A DNA stretch of 12,574 nt from Nitrospiraceae bacterium (GTDB taxonomy: Bacteria > Nitrospirota > Thermodesulfovibrionia > UBA6902): contig CP070644.1 of the NCBI GenBank assembly GCA_020354155.1, forward strand, positions 17,702 to 30,275. Direction: 5' to 3'. The notes under the pieces are model-generated. The model saw nothing but the letters and a program-made list of their open reading frames with translations, was not told where the DNA came from and ran no database searches. Below, piece by piece: positions 1 through 5,157 of this stretch. Within the stretch, counting starts at the first letter, position 1. Every line of letters begins with the position of its first letter. Made by a program: the position numbers and the translations under genes.

Positions 1-85
1 AATTTTACCCAAACTATCAATGAGATGTAAGATGCAATTTGCCTCCTCGTCTAATAGGTCAAGAAAAAGAAAGGAGGAGAAAACA

Positions 86-151
86 ATGAAGATCAGGAGA
101 AATATTAACAGGAAAATGGCAATTCAAACCTTGACCGGAGGAATGAATTAA
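86..151 (+). CDS. Possible 21-aa peptide with strong ribosome binding site
   Basis: An ATG at 86 follows a near-perfect Shine-Dalgarno (AAGGAGGAG, 71-79) at good spacing and opens a 21-codon frame. The product is basic (five Arg/Lys in the first 11 residues) and ends TLTGGMN. I do not recognise it. It has no membrane segment and no cysteine. It could be a small expressed peptide, a leader peptide, or the surviving start of a broken gene, since the DNA from here to about 240 carries no other convincing coding frame. A short basic peptide ending in a Gly-Gly motif recalls some RiPP leaders, but no maturase or transporter lies in the window, so that is speculation. The ribosome binding site is the only solid evidence. 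Confidence 0.35.
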   Translation: MKIRRNINRKMAIQTLTGGMN

Positions 152-341
152 ACTAAACTGAAATCACAAATCCATAGCTCGGATATTTTGCTCTGCTGTC
201 CGAAACCCTTGACGACGTACAATTTCTTCACGAAAGCGGATAGAAGAGGATCTGAGAGAAAGAGAATATCATTTACAAACAATTATCCAGACAGAACCGG
301 AGTGCGTTAAAATTGTTTCAAGAGATGGGACTCTTCTTGAT

Positions 342-1364
342 ATGAACCCTGCCGGACTCAGAATGATTCAGGCTGATTCATTTGATCAGGTCAATGGTAA
401 ATCTGTATATCCTCTTGTTACACCAGAGCATCGGGATGCCTTTCGTGAACTTACTGAAAGTGTTTACCTGGGGAATCATGGATCACTGGAGTTTGAGATT
501 ATCGGACTCAAGGGGACTCACAGGTGGCTTGAAACCAGAGCAGTTCCTTTCCGTAATGCACAGAATAAAATTATTGGCATCCTTGGCGTTACAAGGGATA
601 TTAGGGAACACAAGAAAGCATTAGAAGAAATAAAGCAATTAAACAAAGAGTTAGAGGAACTTTTATATACAACATCTCATGACCTTCGTACCCCGCTAGT
701 GAATATTCATGGGTATAGCAGGGAATTTGTTAAATATCATGAAGAAATCAGGGCACTCATGAATAACGAGGGCATCAATGCATCTTTAAAGGGAAGACTG
801 GCTACCTTGTTTGATGAAATATCTGAGTCCATACAGTATATAGATTCAAGCATCTACAAAATGGAATCACTTCTTTCAGGGCTTCTAAAGTTATCACGAA
901 CAGGGAGAGCTGTGCCTACAATTGAAAGCCTGGATATGAATACATTGTCTGCGGAAATCCACAAGGAGATAGAGTTTCAGGTTAAAGAAGCGGGAGCAGA
1001 AGTATTAATTACAGAATTGCCCTCATGTCACGGAGATCGGCTGCAAATAAGCCGGGTCTTTACAAACTTATTCGTTAATGCATTGCACTTCCTGAAAGAA
1101 GAAGAGAAAGGGGTAATTAAAGTATCTGGATGTAGAAAATCAGGGTATTCCGTGTATTGCCTGGAAGATAACGGAATTGGCATCTCACCTGAGTATCAAA
1201 AGAAAATATTCAATATATTTTTTAGACTTGACCCCAAAAAAAGCAACGGTGAAGGAGTGGGTCTGTCAATAGTTAAAAAAATAGTTGAAATGCATCGGGG
1301 AAAGGTATGGGTCGAATCAGAGTTAAATAAGGGCAGTAAGTTTTTTGTATCCTTACCTTCATGA
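342..1364 (+). CDS. Orphan PAS-domain sensor histidine kinase, 5' end missing or non-canonical
   Basis: Cytoplasmic-type sensor histidine kinase. From the ATG at 342 there are 340 residues: most of a PAS domain (about 1-90, ending in the typical G-V-T-R-D-I-R-E exit), a short coiled coil (about 88-108), a HisKA domain with H-box SHDLRTP and phospho-acceptor His113, and a GHKL ATPase domain with N-box Asn246, G1 box DNGIG (276-280), F box (289-295) and G2 box GEGVGLS (303-309). All catalytic motifs are intact. No transmembrane segment is present and no response regulator lies nearby, so its partner is unknown. The start is doubtful. The reading frame stays open upstream to 213 and encodes a normal linker and PAS beginning (RKRIEEDLRERE, then CVKIVSRDGTLLD), but that stretch has no ATG, GTG or TTG. 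The ATG at 342 lies inside the PAS fold and has no ribosome binding site. Either an unusual start is used or this is the 3' remnant of a longer kinase. The catalytic half is secure. Confidence 0.8.
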   Translation: MNPAGLRMIQADSFDQVNGKSVYPLVTPEHRDAFRELTESVYLGNHGSLEFEIIGLKGTHRWLETRAVPFRNAQNKIIGILGVTRDIREHKKALEEIKQLNKELEELLYTTSHDLRTPLVNIHGYSREFVKYHEEIRALMNNEGINASLKGRLATLFDEISESIQYIDSSIYKMESLLSGLLKLSRTGRAVPTIESLDMNTLSAEIHKEIEFQVKEAGAEVLITELPSCHGDRLQISRVFTNLFVNALHFLKEEEKGVIKVSGCRKSGYSVYCLEDNGIGISPEYQKKIFNIFFRLDPKKSNGEGVGLSIVKKIVEMHRGKVWVESELNKGSKFFVSLPS

Positions 1365-1712
1365 CAACATACGGAATTTTAGTGGTTCCTTCCGGCATTC
1401 CCCCACATTGAATCAAGCACAGATTGATGTTTATGATGCTCTCTTTTGCATAGTGTGAATTCCCGGTTATCTCAGAGCAAAGGACCGGGTAACAGAACGT
1501 ACAGACAGAAATGCGAAACAACAGTATTGGATTGACTGCTATTGTTTTATTGGTTTTCTGTCAAACACGCTCAGCTCGCTTTCTGCCGGCAATGGTCAAG
1601 TACCAAATCCTTACAGCATCTCAATAACCTCTATTTCCATGACACTCTGGTTGGATAGGAGAGAGGTGCCGGCATTATTGTGATTTCATCGAAAATCGAT
1701 TAGACTGTTTCA
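1365..1712. other. 348-base intergenic region, little recognisable
   Basis: No strong gene or terminator is evident. Three weak items were seen. A 38-codon ORF (1511-1627, plus) has a hydrophobic N-terminus but no ribosome binding site. A 6-bp hairpin (1462-1467 with 1484-1489) has a 16-base loop. A small palindrome, ATCGA-AAA-TCGAT, lies about 15 bases before the next gene and could be an operator. None is strong enough to annotate separately. Confidence 0.4.
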
Positions 1713-2816
1713 ATGCAGGATTTGCAACCACAACCGACACGGGCCGGCTTTCTCATTACAGCGGCAGCATTTGTCATTGTTGTTGCCGGCATGCGTGCCG
1801 CAGAAGCCATTCTTGTTCCCTTTCTCATAGCAGTCTTCATTGCCGTCCTCTGCATGCCGACCCTGTTCTGGCTCCAGAAAAAAGGCGTTCCCAAGTCTGT
1901 AGCCATGCTTGTCGTAATAGCCGGAATTAGTATCATTGGAATGCTCATCACCACGTTGATCAGTACGTCCCTGGACAACTTTCTCCGTGACCTGCCTTTT
2001 TATCAGTCACGCCTTCAGGAAAAAGCCAAGGGCCTTATGGATTGGATTCGAACAAAAGGTGCCAATGTGCCTGATAACTGGCTTGGCGATTCATTTAATC
2101 CCGGGGCAGCCATGAACCTCGTTGCTGTATTGCTCAAAAAACTGGGAAATGTATTTACCAATGCCTTTCTTATATTGGTGACCGTTGTTTTTATTCTTCT
2201 TGAGGCATCAAGTGTCTCGACAAAGCTGCGCGCTATATCGTTCAGTCCGGGATCATCTGATACTCATTTTGACAAATTCATACATGACATTAATCGCTAT
2301 ATGGGTATCAAGACCCTCACAAGCTTTGCTACCGGCGCTGCCGTTGCAATATGGCTGACAATTCTTGGTGTAGACTATCCTCAGTTGTGGGGGTTACTGG
2401 CTTTTCTATTGAATTTCATCCCCAGTGTCGGATCTATTCTTGCCGCTATTCCAGCGATCCTCCTTGCGCTCATTCAGCTTGGCACCGCTTCGGCCCTGCT
2501 CGTAGCGGGAGGGTATCTGACGATCAACATTTCCATCGGCAATTTCCTTGAACCCCGTGTAATGGGACGGGGTCTGGGTCTCTCACCGCTCGTGGTTTTT
2601 CTATCAATTGTTTTCTGGGGATGGGTGCTTGGGCCTGTGGGCATGCTGTTGTCAGTCCCCCTGACCATGACATTGAAGATTGGCCTTGACAGTAAGGAGG
2701 ATTTACGCTGGATTGCCGTGCTCCTCGGGTCTGAAGCCTCTGCAGAGAATGTCCTCCAGGAGGAATCAACTGATACATCAGAACAGGATCACTCCAAGCC
2801 GGGTGAAGATTGGTAG
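1713..2816 (+). CDS. AI-2E family transporter (TqsA/PerM-like membrane protein)
   Basis: A 367-residue polytopic inner-membrane protein of the AI-2E transporter family (formerly UPF0118). It begins with a short polar tail, then two closely spaced hydrophobic helices (about 12-50), a third (about 60-85), a less hydrophobic central region (about 90-140), and a group of helices from about 145 to the end of the fold. The C-terminal block WGWVLGPVGMLLSVPLTMTL is the family hallmark and resembles E. coli TqsA. Members export autoinducer-2 (TqsA) or act as ion/proton antiporters, so the substrate cannot be assigned from sequence. No quorum-sensing gene is nearby. An in-frame stop at 1701 makes this the first possible ATG, although no good Shine-Dalgarno precedes it. 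The hydrophilic tail (about 345-367) is rich in Glu/Ser/Asp and probably disordered. The gene appears monocistronic, with a hairpin about 95 bases downstream. Confidence 0.88.
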   Translation: MQDLQPQPTRAGFLITAAAFVIVVAGMRAAEAILVPFLIAVFIAVLCMPTLFWLQKKGVPKSVAMLVVIAGISIIGMLITTLISTSLDNFLRDLPFYQSRLQEKAKGLMDWIRTKGANVPDNWLGDSFNPGAAMNLVAVLLKKLGNVFTNAFLILVTVVFILLEASSVSTKLRAISFSPGSSDTHFDKFIHDINRYMGIKTLTSFATGAAVAIWLTILGVDYPQLWGLLAFLLNFIPSVGSILAAIPAILLALIQLGTASALLVAGGYLTINISIGNFLEPRVMGRGLGLSPLVVFLSIVFWGWVLGPVGMLLSVPLTMTLKIGLDSKEDLRWIAVLLGSEASAENVLQEESTDTSEQDHSKPGEDW

Positions 2817-2910
2817 TCCTGCATGGAATCCCGTCAGTACCCTGACAAGTCTAAATAAATAATCTTAAAACATATTGAATTTTAAATGAATTAATCTATG
2901 TAAGCTCCTC

Positions 2911-2945
2911 ATCAGGACATTCATGGTCCTGATTTCATATTTTCT
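2911..2945 (+). terminator. Hairpin after the AI-2E transporter gene
   Basis: A perfect 8-bp stem (ATCAGGAC 2911-2918 with GTCCTGAT 2926-2933) and 7-base loop precede a T-rich but interrupted tail. It fits a modest intrinsic terminator for the transporter gene. It could instead lie in the leader of the next gene, because its start is only about 40 bases further on. Confidence 0.5.
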
Positions 2946-2986
2946 TCATATTGAATTATTAATCTCAGACGAAAGGAGAAAAGATC

Positions 2987-3181
2987 ATGAGTACATTGAA
3001 ATACAACAAGTACAAAGTCGGGCAGATACTGGCATCAGTTTCTGAAGATTCGCTGTTGTTGCTGGCCAATGAGCTTGTGAGATTGAAGGACGAGCAGGGA
3101 GTGAATCTTTTCTGGGATGACAATGAGGAAAAGCAAATGCGGGCATGTGTTGAGAATACGATAAATTTTTGTAACAATTAA
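2987..3181 (+). CDS. Small hypothetical protein, 64 aa
   Basis: A 64-residue soluble protein that I do not recognise. It has a strong Shine-Dalgarno (AAAGGAG, 2972-2978) eight bases before the ATG and is followed within 30 bases by a good intrinsic terminator, so it is very likely a real, singly transcribed gene. It starts with a basic segment (KYNKYKVGQ), has a predicted amphipathic helix (about 12-35, SVSEDSLLLLANELVRLKDE) and then an acidic stretch (about 43-49). Two cysteines (54 and 62) sit near the C-terminus. There is no signal peptide or membrane segment. An 11-base direct repeat (CATATTGAATT at 2871-2881 and 2947-2957) lies upstream and might be a regulator site. Function unknown. 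Confidence 0.75.
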   Translation: MSTLKYNKYKVGQILASVSEDSLLLLANELVRLKDEQGVNLFWDDNEEKQMRACVENTINFCNN

Positions 3182-3206
3182 AGAGCGGAACATGATTTTT
3201 TCAGGA

Positions 3207-3234
3207 GGGACACATCTTTCGGTGTGTCCCTTTT
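3207..3234 (+). terminator. Intrinsic terminator of the 64-aa gene
   Basis: GGGACACA (3207-3214) pairs with TGTGTCCC (3223-3230). A further T-G and C-G pair close a TTTC loop. TTTT follows directly. It sits 26 bases after the stop codon of the 64-aa gene, a classic rho-independent terminator. Confidence 0.85.
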
Positions 3235-3322
3235 CATTGCTGCAAACAGGTGATATCATACATAGATATGCACAGCTTTTAGAAATAAAGCAGCAAGTAT
3301 CATAAAAAAGGAGAGAAGTGGT

Positions 3323-3814
3323 ATGCCTGTATACGAATTTTATTGCAGACAGTGCAATACAATTTATAAGTTTCTTTCCAGAAGAATTAACACCAAAACA
3401 GTGCCTGACTGTCCCCGATGCAAGGATGTGCAGCTGGAAAAGAAGATATCGCTCTTTGCGACAACCTCCGGGAAAAAGGATGATAGTATGGATGATGGCA
3501 TGCCTCAGCTTGACGAAGCAAGGATGGAAAAAGCAATGTCCATGCTTGCCAATGAGGCGGAAAGAATGAATGAAGACGATCCCCGTCAGGCAGCGCAGCT
3601 TATGCGGAAACTCTCTGATGCTACCGGGCTGAAGATGGGAGGCAGTATGGAAGAGGCCCTGAGCCGTCTGGAGCGGGGAGAGGATCCTGAGCAGATTGAA
3701 CAGGAGATGGGTGATATTCTGGGAGATGAAGAGCCTTTTTCATTTGAAGGGAAGGGAAGAAAGACCACGCGGAGGGAACAGCCTTCTGTAGATGAACAGC
3801 TTTACGAGATGTAA
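3323..3814 (+). CDS. FmdB-like zinc-ribbon protein with long acidic C-terminal extension
   Basis: The N-terminus (MPVYEFYCRQC...PDCPRC) is the FmdB/CxxC_CXXC_SSSS-type zinc ribbon, with Cys8, Cys11, Cys30 and Cys33 in two CxxC knuckles. Family members are small proteins named after a putative regulator of a formamidase operon; most have no proven role. Here the ribbon occupies only about the first 45 of 163 residues. The rest is an acidic, helix-rich region (about 60-135) with many Met/Glu/Asp residues and a basic patch near 144-152. The protein is therefore roughly twice the usual family length. A good Shine-Dalgarno (AAGGAGAG) precedes the ATG. It has no signal peptide, so it is cytoplasmic. 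The gene stands alone between a terminator upstream and a strong palindrome downstream, where it converges on a small Cys-rich ORF on the other strand. Confidence 0.85.
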   Translation: MPVYEFYCRQCNTIYKFLSRRINTKTVPDCPRCKDVQLEKKISLFATTSGKKDDSMDDGMPQLDEARMEKAMSMLANEAERMNEDDPRQAAQLMRKLSDATGLKMGGSMEEALSRLERGEDPEQIEQEMGDILGDEEPFSFEGKGRKTTRREQPSVDEQLYEM

Positions 3815-3819
3815 TTATA

Positions 3820-3861
3820 TTTTTTATCATCCAGACGGGGTCCCGTCTGGATGATAAAAAA
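3820..3861. terminator. 20-bp perfect palindrome, probable bidirectional terminator
   Basis: T3820-G3839 is exactly complementary to C3842-A3861: a 20-bp stem with a 2-base centre (effectively a tetraloop). The outer six pairs are T on one side and A on the other, so either strand gives a GC-rich stem flanked by a U tract. It lies six bases after the stop of the zinc-ribbon gene on the plus strand and seven bases after the stop of the small Cys-rich ORF on the minus strand, exactly where a shared terminator for convergent genes is expected. Confidence 0.85.
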
Positions 3862-3867
3862 GAAATA

Positions 3868-4005
3868 CTATTTTTTATGGGAAGCGCAGAATTTAGATCG
3901 TCCTGAAGCTTTATTTTTACATCTCTTTCCTTCTCTGGTTTGTGCCGCACATCTTACTTTCTTGGGTGCACATTTTGATTTTGTTGAACATCCGCATCCA
4001 GCCAT
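3868..4005 (-). CDS. 45-aa Cys/Lys-rich small protein, putative zinc-binding
   Basis: A short minus-strand gene that length-limited ORF calling would miss. The ATG (4003-4005) is preceded by an excellent Shine-Dalgarno (AAGAAGGAGG) and, further up, by an extended -10 promoter. The stop codon lies next to a strong palindromic terminator. The 45 residues include six cysteines (4, 6, 12, 19, 29, 40) and His43, and about a quarter are Lys or Arg. The C-terminal half reads CAAQTREGKRCKNKASGRS followed by KFCASHKK. This is a Cys-x9-Cys-x10-Cys-x2-His arrangement like small zinc-finger proteins of the type 'C-x-A-x-T-x-x-G-x-x-C-K-N-K-A...C-x-x-H' (DUF5763-like, from memory). The N-terminal CGC plus Cys12 may add a metal or Fe-S site. 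Zinc and nucleic-acid binding are inferred from composition only. Promoter, ribosome binding site, ORF and terminator in correct order make a real gene likely. Confidence 0.72.
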   Translation of the reverse strand: MAGCGCSTKSKCAPKKVRCAAQTREGKRCKNKASGRSKFCASHKK

Positions 4006-4049
4006 AGGTTCCTCCTTCTTAAGGTTTGAGAAAATAAAATGTTTTCATA

Positions 4050-4058
4050 AGTATAGCA
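4050..4058 (-). promoter_or_regulatory. Extended -10 promoter for the 45-aa gene
   Basis: Read on the minus strand, TGCTATACT matches an extended -10 (TGnTATAAT) at all but one position. It lies about 45 bases before the small gene's ATG. No good -35 is visible, as is usual for extended -10 promoters. It sits downstream of the terminator of the preceding minus-strand gene, so the small gene has its own transcription unit. Confidence 0.5.
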
Positions 4059-4111
4059 TACGATTATCAGATAAGAGGGGTAAAGGGCGACGCATCACGG
4101 GGTTTTGAAGA

Positions 4112-4149
4112 AAGAAAAAAAGGGGTACGAAGTTGCCTCGTACCCCTTT
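4112..4149 (-). terminator. Intrinsic terminator of the HesB-like gene
   Basis: A 12-bp perfect stem (4138-4149 with 4119-4130) has a 7-base loop. On the minus strand it is followed by a U-rich run (A-rich 4111-4121 on the plus strand). It begins 24 bases after the stop codon of the HesB-like gene. Confidence 0.9.
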
Positions 4150-4172
4150 CACGTTCAAAAGATGGAAACCTG

Positions 4173-4493
4173 TTAGCAGGAAGAGCAGCCGCCTGAACCG
4201 CAGGATGGGGCCTGTCCGCCGGTAAAGACAAATCCCTGCCTCTGACCGTCGTCGACAAAGTCAATCTCCATGCCTTTAATACTTGCTAACGTTGTCTGCT
4301 CGATATAGAACCTGGCGCCGTTTTTTTCTATAATTTCATCACCGTCTCCAGGTTTTTCAACTATATCAATGCTGTAGGAAGGGCCGCAGCAGCTGCTGCC
4401 AGCGGTGGTAAATCTCAATCCGCAATCTCCCTTGCCTTCAGCTTCCAGAATTTCCTTTGTTTTTGCTGCTGCTGCATCTGAAACCGTAACCAT
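4173..4493 (-). CDS. HesB/IscA-like iron-sulfur protein, Cys-Cys-Gly-Pro variant
   Basis: A 106-residue protein of the HesB/IscA (A-type carrier) fold, which binds or delivers Fe-S clusters or iron. The N-terminus (VTVSDAAAAKTKEIL) and the core GLRFTTAGSSCCGPSYSID match the family. Standard IscA/ErpA has one Cys near residue 35 and a C-terminal CGC motif. Here Cys35-Cys36 sit in a CCGP motif, and the tail is CGSGGCSSC (Cys98, Cys103, Cys106), with an extra Cys24. This matches the branch known as HesB-like proteins, some of which in anaerobes carry selenocysteine next to the core Cys (from memory); this copy has Cys. No isc/suf/nif genes are adjacent, so it is probably not the main scaffold partner. 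A strong Shine-Dalgarno (AAGGAGG) is seven bases before the ATG. Its own promoter and terminator indicate a single-gene unit, divergent from the pncC-ligA cluster. Confidence 0.85.
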   Translation of the reverse strand: MVTVSDAAAAKTKEILEAEGKGDCGLRFTTAGSSCCGPSYSIDIVEKPGDGDEIIEKNGARFYIEQTTLASIKGMEIDFVDDGQRQGFVFTGGQAPSCGSGGCSSC

Positions 4494-4546
4494 TGTAATC
4501 CTCCTTGTTATCAGCCTTTAAAAAGCCGTATCGTCATTCTTTTTAG

Positions 4547-4574
4547 ATTATCGGATATAGGGGGTAAAAAGCAA
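4547..4574 (-). promoter_or_regulatory. Candidate sigma-70-type promoter of the HesB-like gene
   Basis: On the minus strand TTGCTT (4574-4569), a 16-base spacer and GATAAT (4552-4547) lie about 55 bases before the ATG. The -10 matches five of six consensus positions and the -35 three of six. Confidence 0.45.
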
Positions 4575-4641
4575 ACCGGACAGTCTGTGATGCTTGCAGA
4601 TCGAGGCAGTGTTTCTGATGCAACCATTCAATTTAAAACTT

Positions 4642-4647
4642 TATAAT
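4642..4647 (+). promoter_or_regulatory. Consensus -10 box at the start of the pncC-ligA cluster
   Basis: A perfect TATAAT sits in an AT-rich stretch, without a convincing -35. Transcription would begin near 4654, just past the first possible ATG (4651). If it is used, translation must begin at the ATG at 4669 with a very short leader. A second near-consensus box (TACAAT, 4655-4660) is also present. Confidence 0.4.
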
Positions 4648-4650
4648 TAA

Positions 4651-5157
4651 ATGGTACAATCTTATCCTATGAAGCCCTCAGTTCAGCACATTGCTGCCGA
4701 TATTCATCAATATTTTTTAAAACATGGGCTTACGCTTGCGGTGGTAGAATCCTGTACAGGCGGGCTCATAAGCCACATGATAACCTCAATCCCTGGAGCC
4801 AGCACAATTTTCAAATCAGGAATTGTTGCCTATTCTCGACAGGCAAAAGAGGAAATGCTTGGAATTTCTCCTGATGTTATGAATGAATTTGGCATGGTCA
4901 GCGCTGAGACTGCAATAGAAATGGCAGAAAAAGGCCGTCTGCTGGCAAAGGCGGACTATGCGGCAGCGGCTACCGGCAATCTGGGGCCCGCTGTTCTTGA
5001 AGGTAAAGATCGGGGGCTTATTTACCTTGCGGCATCGAGAGAGGGAAAAGTAATTATCCGGGAACTGCATTTGACTGGTACACGTGATGAGAACAAGACA
5101 ATGGCTGCAGAGGCAGCGCTGAAGCTGATTCTCCAGCTTGCTGAGAGTAACAAATGA
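4651..5157 (+). CDS. pncC: Nicotinamide-nucleotide amidohydrolase (PncC / CinA C-terminal family)
   Basis: A stand-alone CinA C-terminal domain of 168 residues from the first ATG, or 162 from the ATG at 4669, which fits the upstream -10 box better. The family deamidates nicotinamide mononucleotide to nicotinate mononucleotide plus ammonia, salvaging NMN for NAD synthesis. Diagnostic motifs (numbered from 4651) are VESCTGGLIS (32-41), IPGAS (47-51), SGIVAYS (56-62) and an ATG-x-x-GP block (107-113). Two departures were seen. The usual second Ser of Gly-Ser-Ser is kept but the first is Ala. The normally glycine-rich TGIAGPGGG loop is shortened to TGNLGPAVLEGKD. Substrate handling may therefore differ, and a CinA-like protein of unknown activity is the alternative. 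No Shine-Dalgarno is evident at either start. The last four bases overlap ligA (ATGA), implying translational coupling to a NAD-consuming, NMN-releasing enzyme. Confidence 0.8.
   Translation: MVQSYPMKPSVQHIAADIHQYFLKHGLTLAVVESCTGGLISHMITSIPGASTIFKSGIVAYSRQAKEEMLGISPDVMNEFGMVSAETAIEMAEKGRLLAKADYAAAATGNLGPAVLEGKDRGLIYLAASREGKVIIRELHLTGTRDENKTMAAEAALKLILQLAESNK

Noticed and set aside
1..70. Minus-strand frame with protein-like residues (LDLLDEEANCILHLIDSLGKI, one residue longer than quoted motifs usually are) running off the left edge
   Set aside because: The frame continues upstream into a low-complexity hydrophobic run that is just the complement of the purine-rich ribosome binding site, and it has no ATG, GTG or TTG start.
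1273..1521. 82-codon minus-strand ORF over the kinase 3' end
   Set aside because: It overlaps the conserved G2 region of the kinase on the opposite strand and shows no motif or ribosome binding site; a shadow frame.
1511..1627. 38-codon plus-strand ORF with a signal-peptide-like start
   Set aside because: No ribosome binding site, no terminator, and a C-terminal half without protein character.
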